Counted from the stretch's first letter, positions 15,454 to 24,484 are shown. The stretch is DNA of 43,129 bases from Oscillospiraceae bacterium (GCA_029007035.1 JAQXHC010000011.1:1-43129), one strand, 5' to 3'. The notes: a model not told the origin generated them from the sequence alone. A program made the numbers and translations.

Positions 15454-17976
15454 ATGAAAAAAACGTTCAGTAAACGTATTTTGGCGGCAGTACTCAGCAC
15501 GGTTATGCTATCTTCTGCTGTCATATCAGGTGGTGCATGGGCTGCAAATGTAGAGGAAACTCCAGGACTACAGCTTCAGACCATTCTCATTGACAACGAT
15601 GGTAAGAACTGGACGACAGAGAACTGGGGCGGTCAGAATATGACGCCTAATACAAGTTGGACTACACTTTTGCTTGGTGATTATTATGAGAACGGCTATC
15701 TGAATTTTGAGGTGAAGAATAATAATTCATCAACTGTTGAATTCAATATAGGACTGACTTCAAAAAAACATAATGAGCAGGTACGGATATACTGGACCGA
15801 CATGGAAGAATATCAGGATATCAGTGCGGACGCTGACTGGACAAGCTATTCATTGCCGATCAAGGACCTTGTGGATGCGAACCCTGATTCCGGCTTTGAT
15901 CTGGATAATTTCTTGCTCGTTTATGTCAATGGAGTTCCCAGCGGCAATACGCTTGCCTTTCAGAATATGACGATTACCTCTACCGATGACGAGCGTCAGT
16001 ATCCTCTGATAAAGGTAAATCAGGTGGGCTATTACTGTGATGGGGCTAAAACTGCCTGTGTGAGCTATTTTGAAAAGTTCGGTTCGCTCAACAGCAAAAC
16101 CTATGAGATCGTCAATGCGGATAATGGTGAAGTGGTGTATACAGATACGCTTCCGGATGCTGTTTATGAGAAGAACTTTTCCGGTGAAATGATGCATACT
16201 ATCAGCTTTGATGAGGTTACCGAGCCGGGAACATACTACATCCGCATTCCCGATGCAGGACTTGACGAGTCTGCACGCTCTCCCTATGATGCTGCCAGCG
16301 GACTTGAGCTGGATACGCTGACCTCCGTGAAGTTTGAAATCAGCAATAATGTCTATGATGATCTGTTGAATGATCTTACGAAATATTATTACTATCAGCG
16401 TCAGGGTATAGAGATTGAGGAGAAGTATGCCGGAATTTTCGCAAGAGAAAATCTCCATCCGGATGATATTACCGTAAAGAAATGGTCCGACCGTGATAAC
16501 CCCAATGCAGAGACTTTCGATGTTTCCGGAGGCTGGTATGATGCAGGCGACTACGGAAAATATGTTTCCTCGGGTGCCAATTCTGTGAGTGATCTGCTCT
16601 TTGCCTATGAGATGAATCCCGGGATATTTGCTGATCTTGAAATGAATATTCCTGAGACAGATCCGGATAATCCCAATTATGCGGACGCACCTGGAATCCT
16701 CTCGGAAGTGAAGTATGAGCTTGATATGCTCCTGAAGCTTGAACACAGCAGCAAGGACGGCTCATTCTATACAGCGGCGAACTATAGCAACGATGTGATC
16801 TATATCGAGGATACTCTTTACAAAACATCAAATCACGAATCTGACGCATCCGAAAGAGAGCTTCGCTGTCATCTTGCAACAGCTGACATGGCAGCAGTGC
16901 TTGCGCACGCATATATCGTATATAAGGATATTCCTGTATATGCTGACTTTGCGGAGCAGTGCCTTGAAACATCGCTCCGTGCATGGGACTGGATCAATGA
17001 TCCGGCAAATAAACTTAATATGTCCATTGGTGCGGCTAACCGTACTTATACCTTCAATGAGTCCGACTTTGAGCGAAGCAGATTCCAGGCGGCAGGAACG
17101 ATCTATCGTGCTCTCACGCTCAGAGGTGAGGATGCAGGTGAGTATGAAGAGTATCTTCTTGCAAACTGCACCACCGAAAATGTAACCAACTGTTTCAAGT
17201 CGGCGTCAATTGGCTATGGACACGGCGGAAAGGCTTTTCTTGGCTTTTTTCACTATCTTTACGGCAATGAAGCTCCTGCACAGGAGATAAAGAACGCCTT
17301 CTCAGAGTATGAGACATGGCGTACAAGAATGCTGAAATATGATACATGGGGACTTGAAATGCCCGGCTGGGGCTTCTGGTGGGGCTCAAACAAATACGTT
17401 GCACAGAGTGCCATTACCTTGATGCTCGGCGATATTGTAACCTATGGTGAAGTACAGGAGGATGTACAAACAGCGATTGATAAGCACGTCCATTATCTGC
17501 TCGGCGTCAATCCGATCTCGTTCAGCTATGTTTCCGGCTATGGCGAAAACAGTGTTGAGAACATTTTCAGTGCTATCTATTCCAAGGATGCAAAGCTTGA
17601 TCCCTATCAGTGCCCTGCGGGATATTTCACTGAGGGTGCAAATGACAGCAATAATCCGCATCTTTCAAAGTTTACCGGCAAGTGCTTTATGGACAGTGAC
17701 GGCGAATGGACGACCAATGAGAATACCATCTATGGCAATGCTGCAATGATATTCCTGACAGCGTCGATGATGTCGCAGAATGAGCCGGAGAAGGTTCGCG
17801 GTGATGTGAATGCAGATGGAAGTTTCACAGCTGCCGATGTAGTCGCACTCCAGAAGTGGCTGCTCTGTGTACCTGATACAAAGCTTGCTGATTGGCAGGC
17901 AGGCGACCTCTGCGAGGATGAAAAGCTTGATGTGTTCGATCTCTGCATTATGAAGAGAGAACTCTTGAATAAATAA
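15454..17976 (+). CDS. Cellulosomal family 9 glycoside hydrolase (endoglucanase) with dockerin
   Basis: 840 residues. Modules in order: signal peptide (1-31, ending AWA); a beta-sandwich carbohydrate-binding-like domain (about 38-178); a CelD_N-type Ig-like domain (about 182-290, starting PLIKVNQVGYY); the GH9 (alpha/alpha)6 barrel (about 300-770); and a type I dockerin (781-838). The GH9 base motif is GGWYDAGDYGKY, with Asp363 and Asp366. The C-terminal motifs are GVNPISFSYVSGYG and TTNENTIYGNAAM, with Glu756 as acid. It should cut beta-1,4-glucan inside the cellulosome outside the cell. The dockerin loops are GDVNADGSFTAADVVALQKW and DLCEDEKLDVFDLCIMKREL. GAGGTG lies upstream of the ATG and the gene has its own promoter. 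Endo or processive action cannot be decided from sequence alone. Confidence 0.95.
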   Translation: MKKTFSKRILAAVLSTVMLSSAVISGGAWAANVEETPGLQLQTILIDNDGKNWTTENWGGQNMTPNTSWTTLLLGDYYENGYLNFEVKNNNSSTVEFNIGLTSKKHNEQVRIYWTDMEEYQDISADADWTSYSLPIKDLVDANPDSGFDLDNFLLVYVNGVPSGNTLAFQNMTITSTDDERQYPLIKVNQVGYYCDGAKTACVSYFEKFGSLNSKTYEIVNADNGEVVYTDTLPDAVYEKNFSGEMMHTISFDEVTEPGTYYIRIPDAGLDESARSPYDAASGLELDTLTSVKFEISNNVYDDLLNDLTKYYYYQRQGIEIEEKYAGIFARENLHPDDITVKKWSDRDNPNAETFDVSGGWYDAGDYGKYVSSGANSVSDLLFAYEMNPGIFADLEMNIPETDPDNPNYADAPGILSEVKYELDMLLKLEHSSKDGSFYTAANYSNDVIYIEDTLYKTSNHESDASERELRCHLATADMAAVLAHAYIVYKDIPVYADFAEQCLETSLRAWDWINDPANKLNMSIGAANRTYTFNESDFERSRFQAAGTIYRALTLRGEDAGEYEEYLLANCTTENVTNCFKSASIGYGHGGKAFLGFFHYLYGNEAPAQEIKNAFSEYETWRTRMLKYDTWGLEMPGWGFWWGSNKYVAQSAITLMLGDIVTYGEVQEDVQTAIDKHVHYLLGVNPISFSYVSGYGENSVENIFSAIYSKDAKLDPYQCPAGYFTEGANDSNNPHLSKFTGKCFMDSDGEWTTNENTIYGNAAMIFLTASMMSQNEPEKVRGDVNADGSFTAADVVALQKWLLCVPDTKLADWQAGDLCEDEKLDVFDLCIMKRELLNK

Positions 17977-17984
17977 AAAAATAC

Positions 17985-18030
17985 CCCACAAGGCAAGCAG
18001 ACAAAACCGGTCCGCCAGCCCTGTGGGGTG
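17985..18030 (-). terminator. Long-stem terminator, strongest on the minus strand
   Basis: ACCCCACAAGG (near 17993-18003) and CCCTGTGGGGT (near 18019-18029) pair over 11 positions with one mismatch. A TATTTTTTTATTT tract follows on the minus strand; on the plus strand there is only GTCGTTATATC. It thus ends the decayed minus-strand frame at 18040 best, and may also serve the GH9 gene. Confidence 0.75.
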
Positions 18031-18039
18031 TCGTTATAT

Positions 18040-18180
18040 CTATTCTACAGTTACTTCCATTCCATTACGGAATCGGAATAACATCTCACCGTCAAGTCCA
18101 AACGTCACGTTCGTGCTGTTTTTGCCTGTACAGCAGCAAAGGACTTTGCGTTTTTTTCAGGGATAATGAAAACGACTATT
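18040..18180 (-). pseudogene. Decayed, frameshifted gene tail between the GH9 and large dockerin genes
   Basis: On the minus strand one frame reads IVVFIIPEKNAKSFAAVQ (about 18180-18125) and then stops. The neighbouring frame continues as NSTNVTFGLDGEMLFRFRNG and METVE-like residues to a TAG at 18042-18040. Together they look like one protein broken by a frameshift near 18125. There is no start codon or ribosome site, and an intact terminator follows. The family is not recognised. This is the second such remnant beside a dockerin gene. Confidence 0.45.
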
Positions 18181-18220
18181 CAGCTGTTGATTTTAATTAT
18201 TATAAAACCTCTGTTTTGCC

Positions 18221-18249
18221 TTGACCGCCTATAAAATCTGTGTTAAAAT
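18221..18249 (+). promoter_or_regulatory. Promoter of the internal-dockerin gene
   Basis: TTGACC (18221-18226), 17 bp, TAAAAT (18244-18249), 47 bases before the ATG. It is slightly weaker than the other sigma-A promoters here. Confidence 0.75.
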
Positions 18250-18295
18250 GAAAGTATAGACAAAATATCATCAGATAAATCGGGAGGGATTACAA

Positions 18296-21200
18296 ATGAA
18301 ATTCAGTAAACTGTTGTCGGGACTTCTTGCGGCGGCAATGCTTCCTTTTCAGGCGGTACCAGTAAATGCGGAAGAAAAGCAGGAGCATATTGAATCGGTT
18401 AATGGAACCTTTATTCAGCCATGGCTTTATGCTGCCTACAGCGATGAGCAATGGGAGGGTGAAATGCAGGCGATGAAGGAAATCGGCATTGAATACCTGA
18501 TTATGGGCGACGTTGCAAACCAGCTGGCGGATGACAGCTGGACGGTGTATTATCCGTCGGAGCTTGATTTTTTAGAGGGATATTATGCCTACAATGCAAT
18601 TGACAAGCTGATGTACTATTGCGACAAGTATGAAATCAAGGTATATCTTGGTATGGGACTTGACTGTGCCTGGAACAGTGATATTGCCTCTGCGGAGGGC
18701 CGCGCTGCAAATGCAGAATATATGGAACGCTGCAATCAGATTACGACTGAGCTTTACAATATGTACAAACCGCTGTACCCCGATACCTATTACGGCTTTT
18801 ATTTTGTAACCGAGCTTTACAATACACTTTATATGGATACTGATACGGGAATCAATGCATATGCAGATGCACTTGATGAAATGTTTACTATGGTGATCGA
18901 TAACTGTACTGACCTTGATCCCGATATGCCGCTGCTGTTCAGCCCTTATATCAATATTTTCGGATACGGATACGCGAGCATCAATGTTGACAGATTTACA
19001 GAGTATTATACCGAGGTCCTCAGCCGCATACCTTTTCGTGACGGCGATATGCTCTGTCCTCAGGACAGCTGCGGAGGCGGCGGATGTGATCCTGAACATC
19101 TGGAGAAATGGACTGCCGCTTACAGAAATGCTGTTGATCGTTCCAATGCAGCCAGAGGAACAGAGCTTCTGCTGGGAACTAATGCAGAAATGTTCGTTTC
19201 ACCTGATGCATCACGGATGAACAGCCCCCATGGAGTTTCCTATGTGGGTACAAAGACGGTGGATGATTTTGTAAAGCGGCTTGAGATCGCTTCTCCGTAT
19301 GTGGACTCGTTATTCTGCTTTGCCTATCCGCATCATTATTCGCCCTTTAATGCGATGCCGGAATTTCATGAAAATTTTGTGGGTTATCTTAAAACAGGTG
19401 AAATAGAAACGCAATGCCCGACACCGCCTGATGTGGTAAAAACGCAGACGGTCATTGCTGAAGACGCTGAGCATCTGCAACTGTCATTATATGGTATGGC
19501 AGACAATACTGCAGTTGCACAGACGAATATCTACAAAAACGGCAGACTGTATGATTACCTTGTAGCAGGTGTTTCTATCGGCGGAAACGGTTCAAATACA
19601 ACGCAGAATGTGTGGATCGACTACGAATTTGACATTAAAAATGAGACTGCGGTGTATGAATTTGAGTGTATTGATGTATGCGGGAATGTTTCCGTAAAGA
19701 GCAGCTATACCGTTTCTCCGGATAATGTCAATAATGGTGCGTCCGAGGATAGTGCAGAAAACACAACACCCGCTGCGGAATGGGATTTTACAGACATTGA
19801 TCATCTTGAATATACTGTATCGGGAAATAGTATCCGTATTACAGGCTTTGACAATACCATAGAACATATTGTGATTCCCGATATGATCGGGGGACTTCCG
19901 GTAACTGTCATTGACTGGTATGCCTTTGCCAATTGTACAAATCTGGTATCTGTAACGCTGCCTGATACCATTACGCATATCAGCCGCTTTGCCTTTGTAC
20001 ACTGTATCAATCTTGAAACAATCAATATGCCTGCATCGCTTTATGCCATTGAGCAGTATGCATTTCATGACTGTCCGAAGCTTAATGGAATCTCGCTTCC
20101 GGAAAATCTTGTTATCATCGAAACAAGAGCCTTCAGCGGATGCAGTACAATTACAGAGCTTACCATTCCGGCATCTTGCACACAGGTTGGGGATTATGCA
20201 TTTTTAGACTGCGACGCTCTGCGTTATGTCCGTATTGAAAGTGAAACTGTAACGCTCGGTGAGCGTTCACTTGGATATGTATATGACAACGGCTATCGGA
20301 TTAAAAGCGGTTTTTTGATTGATTCGGATTGTGGAACCGGCGTACAGTATGCAACGGATAACGGAATAATATTGAAAGGCGAAATGATCCGCGGTGATGT
20401 CAACGCTGACGGAGAATTTACCGCTGCTGATGTAGTCATGCTTCAAAAATGGCTGCTCGGTGCAGGGGAGATTTTCAACTGGCAGGCAGGCGACCTTTGT
20501 GAGGACGGCAGCCTTGATGTATTCGACCTTTGCATAATGAAACGTGAGCTTTTTTACGGAACAGAAAAGAATTATGTAGATGTATCAACAGTAGAAGAAC
20601 TTTTCATCGCGATGCGTAATGCACAGCCGGGTGATGTTATTCGGGCTGCAGGCGGAATTTATGACTACAGTACCTATCAGGGAGCACAAAAAATCGACAC
20701 TTCTGCTGAGGGTACAGAAAGTGCGCCCATCACGCTTACCGCCGCTGACCCGGAAAATCCGCCGGTTCTTACAGGTACAAGCTGTGAAAACGGCTATGTC
20801 ATCCATATTACAGGTGATTACTGGATACTGGAGAATCTGTGCATTACCACTTCTCAGAAAGGTATTGTTCTTGATAATTCCAATCATTCTGTAATCAGAA
20901 ACTGCGAAGTGTACAATATCGGTTCAGAAGCAATTGCGATTCGTGACGGAAGTTCTTATTGCACTGTGAAGGATTCCTATATCCACGATACCGGAAATGT
21001 AACACCCGGATACGGCGAGGGAGTTTATATAGGAAGTGCAAAATCAGTGACAGGTTTTGATTACAAATGTGATTACAATACTGTTGATGGCTGTACATTT
21101 CGGGACGTGGCGGCGGAGCACGTAGATGTCAAGGAATATACAACAGGAACAGAGATAATGAATTGTACTTTCTACGGCGATGGAATGACAGGTGCAAACT

Positions 21201-21529
21201 ATGCCGGAAGCTTTATAGATATCGCAGGAAATGATGTGAATGTTCACAATAATGTCGGTTATCGCAACGGAAACGCTAACATAGTTGCAGCTTTTGAGCT
21301 TCACGAGCAGGTCGAGGGCTGGGGATATCACTGTGTGTTCACTGACAATACTCTATATATGGATCAGCCGTATGGTGCGGTTGATACAAGCCGCCGTATG
21401 TATGTGGCAGACGGCTGGTACAGTGATTTTTCCGTGAAGAATAACCTGGTCGATTATGGTGAAGGACTGGTACCTGCTGATAGCTGGGAGTACTATAATT
21501 CCGATCATGTGACCTATCTTGAATCGTGA
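18296..21529 (+). CDS. Large secreted cellulosomal protein: DUF4434-like, LRR, internal dockerin, beta-helix
   Basis: 1077 residues with GGGAGGG before the ATG. Modules: signal peptide (1-25); a TIM-barrel-like DUF4434-type domain (about 35-365: FIQPWLYAAYSDEQWEGEMQ, then IEYLIMGDV and VYLGMGLD); an Ig-like domain (about 375-495); BspA-type LRR_5 repeats (about 505-680), with units such as LVSVTLPDTITHISRFAF; a type I dockerin (about 697-752: GDVNADGEFTAADVVMLQKW and DLCEDGSLDVFDLCIMKREL); and a right-handed parallel beta-helix (about 757-1077). The last resembles PL6/chondroitinase-B-like proteins in its opening (VSTVEELFIAMRNAQPGDVI) and in its coils. A dockerin in the middle, with a likely enzyme on each side, is unusual. 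Substrates are not known; polysaccharide cleavage is inference from fold. Confidence 0.85.
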   Translation: MKFSKLLSGLLAAAMLPFQAVPVNAEEKQEHIESVNGTFIQPWLYAAYSDEQWEGEMQAMKEIGIEYLIMGDVANQLADDSWTVYYPSELDFLEGYYAYNAIDKLMYYCDKYEIKVYLGMGLDCAWNSDIASAEGRAANAEYMERCNQITTELYNMYKPLYPDTYYGFYFVTELYNTLYMDTDTGINAYADALDEMFTMVIDNCTDLDPDMPLLFSPYINIFGYGYASINVDRFTEYYTEVLSRIPFRDGDMLCPQDSCGGGGCDPEHLEKWTAAYRNAVDRSNAARGTELLLGTNAEMFVSPDASRMNSPHGVSYVGTKTVDDFVKRLEIASPYVDSLFCFAYPHHYSPFNAMPEFHENFVGYLKTGEIETQCPTPPDVVKTQTVIAEDAEHLQLSLYGMADNTAVAQTNIYKNGRLYDYLVAGVSIGGNGSNTTQNVWIDYEFDIKNETAVYEFECIDVCGNVSVKSSYTVSPDNVNNGASEDSAENTTPAAEWDFTDIDHLEYTVSGNSIRITGFDNTIEHIVIPDMIGGLPVTVIDWYAFANCTNLVSVTLPDTITHISRFAFVHCINLETINMPASLYAIEQYAFHDCPKLNGISLPENLVIIETRAFSGCSTITELTIPASCTQVGDYAFLDCDALRYVRIESETVTLGERSLGYVYDNGYRIKSGFLIDSDCGTGVQYATDNGIILKGEMIRGDVNADGEFTAADVVMLQKWLLGAGEIFNWQAGDLCEDGSLDVFDLCIMKRELFYGTEKNYVDVSTVEELFIAMRNAQPGDVIRAAGGIYDYSTYQGAQKIDTSAEGTESAPITLTAADPENPPVLTGTSCENGYVIHITGDYWILENLCITTSQKGIVLDNSNHSVIRNCEVYNIGSEAIAIRDGSSYCTVKDSYIHDTGNVTPGYGEGVYIGSAKSVTGFDYKCDYNTVDGCTFRDVAAEHVDVKEYTTGTEIMNCTFYGDGMTGANYAGSFIDIAGNDVNVHNNVGYRNGNANIVAAFELHEQVEGWGYHCVFTDNTLYMDQPYGAVDTSRRMYVADGWYSDFSVKNNLVDYGEGLVPADSWEYYNSDHVTYLES

Positions 21530-21602
21530 ACTGCTGAATAAATAAAAATCCGCCTGGCAGGGCAGGCTTTCAAATGTTGAGATTTTTTGTGAAAAATTCC
21601 CT

Positions 21603-21631
21603 TTGACAAATTTGTAAAAAAGAGATAGAAT
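21603..21631 (+). promoter_or_regulatory. Sigma-A promoter ahead of a short untranslated transcript
   Basis: TTGACA (21603-21608), 17 bp, TAGAAT (21626-21631). It lies 340 bases before the MATE gene and is separated from it by a strong terminator. Confidence 0.8.
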
Positions 21632-21637
21632 ATAGAT

Positions 21638-21747
21638 AATCATCAGACAGTGAAAAATAAGTCCTGTCAGGGATTATCTGAATTAAGAAAATGCGTGTAG
21701 CCAATGGCATAAATCCAGCATCGCCATGGCTGCACGCATTTTTATGT
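21638..21747 (+). ncRNA. Candidate small RNA or attenuated leader
   Basis: Between the promoter at 21603-21631 and the strong terminator at 21688-21745 lie about 110 bases without a gene. Inside, GACAG (21646-21650) pairs with CTGTC (21664-21668). GATAATC (21635-21641) can pair with GATTATC (21672-21678), though the first few bases may precede the start of transcription. It matches no riboswitch class I know. It could be a small RNA, or a leader whose read-through controls the MATE gene. Confidence 0.45.
21688..21745 (+). terminator. Strong rho-independent terminator upstream of the MATE gene
   Basis: AAAATGCGTGTAGCCA (from 21688) pairs with TGGCTGCACGCATTTT over 16 continuous positions, including one T-G wobble. 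TGGC/GCCA extends the stem beyond a one-base bulge, and a run of Ts follows. It ends the short transcript from 21638 and any read-through from the large dockerin gene. Confidence 0.85.
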
Positions 21748-21805
21748 ATAAGAACCTGTCTGCACGAGAAATGTGCACGTCTTTTCGGTGGATTTGCCGC
21801 AGACT

Positions 21806-21829
21806 GCGTTAAAAATCCTTGCCGTGCGA
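21806..21829 (+). repeat. Interspersed repeat, copy B
   Basis: Identical over 24 bases to 3892-3915. Here it continues as CATCACGCCTGCGGATTTCG and CCTTGTCTGC. It sits between the terminator at 21745 and the MATE start at 21969. Confidence 0.75.
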
Positions 21830-21968
21830 CATCACGCCTGCGGATTTCGCCTTGTCTGCAACAAAAATAAGCTTGAAAACTCACACAGATTCCTTATGAA
21901 GACGGGTTCTAAGGCAAAATCGTCATTTGTTTTTGTACGGTATTGCTGTAAGTGAAAGGATGAAAATA

Positions 21969-23372
21969 ATGGAAAATCTTAAACAAGAAAAAATGGCAGT
22001 CATGCCCATACGAAAACTGATGCTGTCCATGGGCATTCCAATGATACTGTCAATGGTACTGCAGGCGGTATATAACATTGTCGACAGTGTATTCGTATCC
22101 AATATGCCTGAGAATGGCGAAGCCGCATTGAACGCTCTGACCCTTGCTTTTCCTGCACAGATGCTGATGGTTGCGGTTGGAATCGGTACGGGCGTAGGCG
22201 TCAATGTTCTTGTGGCAAAATCCCTTGGTCAGGGCGACAGGGAAAGAGCAGGTAATGCCGCGGGAAACGGCATTTTTATGGCAATTATGATATGTATAGC
22301 GTTTCTACTGTTCGGTATGTTCGGTGTCAGAGCCTATATTTCCTCGCAAACGGACAATGGTCTGATTAAAGAAATGGCAGCAGAGTATCTGCAGATATGC
22401 TGTATGCTGTCCTTTGGTATTGTATTCTTTTCGATTTATGAAAAACTCCTCCAGTCAACGGGTCATTCCATATGCTCAACGATTGCACAGATTTCAGGTG
22501 CAGCAGTCAATATGATCCTCGACCCGATTATGATTTACGGACTGCTGGGCTGTCCGGCTATGGGAGTCAGAGGTGCGGCATATGCGACTGTTATCGGACA
22601 GATCGTATCATTCGGCGTTGCACTGCTGCTGCATCTGAGGGTCAATAAGGTTATTTCCAACAGACTCTGCTATCTGAAGCCGTCCCTGCAAATGATACGG
22701 CTGATCTATGCCATTGGTTTGCCTGCCATTATTGCACAGGCACTTATGTCCGTGATGACTTATGGACTGAATATTATTCTTGGCAGTATCAGCGAATCAA
22801 TGGTAACTGCCTATGGACTTTTCTATAAGATCCAGCAGTTTCTGTTGTTTGCTGCATTTGGTATGCGTGATGCCATTATGCCGATCACAGCATTTAACTT
22901 CGGTATGGGAAGTAAGCGGCGCGTTGATGAGGCAATGAAATATGGCATGGTATTCACACTCGTGATAATGCTTGCGGGAACACTTGCTCTTGAACTTTTT
23001 GCAGAGCCTTTTTCTGTTATGTTTGGTTTGTCCGGAGAAACGCATAGGTTGTGTGTCAGTGCAATGAGAATTATTTCTCTGAGTTTTGTTTTCGCCGGAG
23101 CAAATGTCGTATTTCAGGGAATTTTTCAGGCACTGGACGGTGGAGCGGAATCGCTTGTTATTTCATTATGCAGACAGCTTTTGTTTATCTTTCCGCTGAC
23201 GCTGCTGTTCGCGCATTATGCAAAAGTTAACCTTGAATATACTTGGACGGTGTGGATTGCATTTCCAATAACCGAGATTTTATCAGTGATCATCTCTATA
23301 ATTCTGTTCCAAAGAATATACAGAAACAAAATAGCCTCAGCTTTCAGAAATAATAATCAAGAAGCAGATTAA
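21969..23372 (+). CDS. MATE family multidrug/cation antiporter
   Basis: 467 residues from the ATG at 21969, which has AAAGGA eight bases upstream; longer frames start inside that site. It is a 12-helix MATE exporter, opening with MPIRKLMLSMGIPMILSMVL and VYNIVDSVFVSNM. GVGVNVLVAKSLGQGDRE marks the end of the first helical bundle, and the second half repeats the pattern with FGMRDAIMPITAFNFGMGSK. MATE proteins expel organic cations in exchange for Na+ or H+; the substrate is unknown. Its 3-prime end overlaps the convergent DUF3810 gene by 29 bases. A strong terminator and a repeat upstream mean its own promoter is not obvious. Confidence 0.92.
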   Translation: MENLKQEKMAVMPIRKLMLSMGIPMILSMVLQAVYNIVDSVFVSNMPENGEAALNALTLAFPAQMLMVAVGIGTGVGVNVLVAKSLGQGDRERAGNAAGNGIFMAIMICIAFLLFGMFGVRAYISSQTDNGLIKEMAAEYLQICCMLSFGIVFFSIYEKLLQSTGHSICSTIAQISGAAVNMILDPIMIYGLLGCPAMGVRGAAYATVIGQIVSFGVALLLHLRVNKVISNRLCYLKPSLQMIRLIYAIGLPAIIAQALMSVMTYGLNIILGSISESMVTAYGLFYKIQQFLLFAAFGMRDAIMPITAFNFGMGSKRRVDEAMKYGMVFTLVIMLAGTLALELFAEPFSVMFGLSGETHRLCVSAMRIISLSFVFAGANVVFQGIFQALDGGAESLVISLCRQLLFIFPLTLLFAHYAKVNLEYTWTVWIAFPITEILSVIISIILFQRIYRNKIASAFRNNNQEAD

Positions 23373-24435
23373 CCATTCGGCTGTAGGATTTTATACCGTC
23401 CTCCACGCCGTTTATTTTAAGACTCGTATCGGTGGCAGCGTCCGAAAAGACCTCTACGGTTTCGGTGGATATGATTTCCTTGTCGTCGTTTTCTTCAATG
23501 TAATTTTCAGGCATGAATCGGAACAAATCACAGACGACCGCATATTCAATTTTTTCATCAAGGGAAAAAGCTTGTTCTACGTTGTTTTCATATATCTGAT
23601 TCTGCACATATTCAAGAGCGTTGATATAGCCGCTGTAACGGAAATCTATGCTGTCGCTGCCCGTTGTGGCAATAAATGCAATAAAATTAGCCTCGTCCTC
23701 CTGAATGATTCCCTTCAGATGAGAATATTCATGACATATCGTATTGGGAAAGTTTATATCGCACATATCTGCATTATAATTAGCCTCCATGGAAAACGGG
23801 AAAAAAATCCCCAGCAGATCTGACTGCGCCATGTAGTAGGAATAAAAAATAGGCTTCGGATCAGGATAATATCCGCTCAATACGGAGTAATCTTCCGCAG
23901 CTTTTTTCATTGCCGCCTTTGCATTTCCGATAAGTTCGTCGGTCAGCACGAACTGACCGTTTTCATCACGGCTGACCTGAAGCGAAAGTTCGTTGCATTT
24001 ATCAATAAGAAGTGCATACAATTCGGTAAGTTCCTCGTCGGTATGTTCATGCGTATCCGGAAAATACCGATCGGAAAACTTGGTGCACTGGTACATAATA
24101 AAGCAATTAAGCGTTTCGGTTGTGACTACGAATGCAGCAACCCACAGGGCAGCTGATGCTCCGATACTGCATATTTTCCTTCGTGAATTCTTTCTGAATA
24201 TGACCAGCAGCACCAACAGCGGAATTCCGATAACAACAAGGGCGATACCGCAGTATATAAGAAACTCACCGACAGAAAAAGGAACGAGTCCGGTTATAAA
24301 AGAAAACGGAACGGAAATATAATGGAATATGTATTTAAGATAGAAATCGGGAAATGCCGTGCCAAGTCTTGCTGTGATATTAAGCAGTACCATTATCAGA
24401 CAGATCACGGCTAGTATCAGATGACGTTTTTTCAT
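23344..24435 (-). CDS. DUF3810 family membrane protein, metalloprotease-like
   Basis: 363 residues. Three N-terminal membrane helices (about 5-25, 50-75, 88-108) precede a large domain, probably extracytoplasmic. That domain contains TICHEYSHLKGIIQEDEANF: an HExxH zinc-binding motif with a downstream Glu in EDEAN that could be the third ligand. This is the DUF3810 pattern. The family is predicted to be a zinc metallopeptidase but has no confirmed substrate. A GAGGTG ribosome site and a TTGAAA-17-TATAAT promoter lie upstream. The gene converges on and overlaps the MATE gene by 29 bases. Confidence 0.85.
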   Translation of the reverse strand: MKKRHLILAVICLIMVLLNITARLGTAFPDFYLKYIFHYISVPFSFITGLVPFSVGEFLIYCGIALVVIGIPLLVLLVIFRKNSRRKICSIGASAALWVAAFVVTTETLNCFIMYQCTKFSDRYFPDTHEHTDEELTELYALLIDKCNELSLQVSRDENGQFVLTDELIGNAKAAMKKAAEDYSVLSGYYPDPKPIFYSYYMAQSDLLGIFFPFSMEANYNADMCDINFPNTICHEYSHLKGIIQEDEANFIAFIATTGSDSIDFRYSGYINALEYVQNQIYENNVEQAFSLDEKIEYAVVCDLFRFMPENYIEENDDKEIISTETVEVFSDAATDTSLKINGVEDGIKSYSRMVNLLLDYYF

Positions 24436-24455
24436 TTAGGCTTCACCTCATTAAA

Positions 24456-24484
24456 ATTATATCACATTTTTTGACAGATTTCAA
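24456..24484 (-). promoter_or_regulatory. Promoter of the DUF3810 gene
   Basis: On the minus strand TTGAAA (24484-24479), 17 bp, TATAAT (24461-24456), 21 bases before the ATG. Confidence 0.75.

Noticed and set aside
15850..16746. Long minus-strand open frame (298 codons) inside the GH9 gene
   Set aside because: It is antisense to conserved GH9 sequence, has no ribosome site and no recognisable domain, so it is a shadow frame.
21691..21861. Plus-strand open frame from ATG 21691 through the terminator and repeat
   Set aside because: No ribosome site, it runs through a terminator stem, and its sequence is that of the repeat; not a credible gene.
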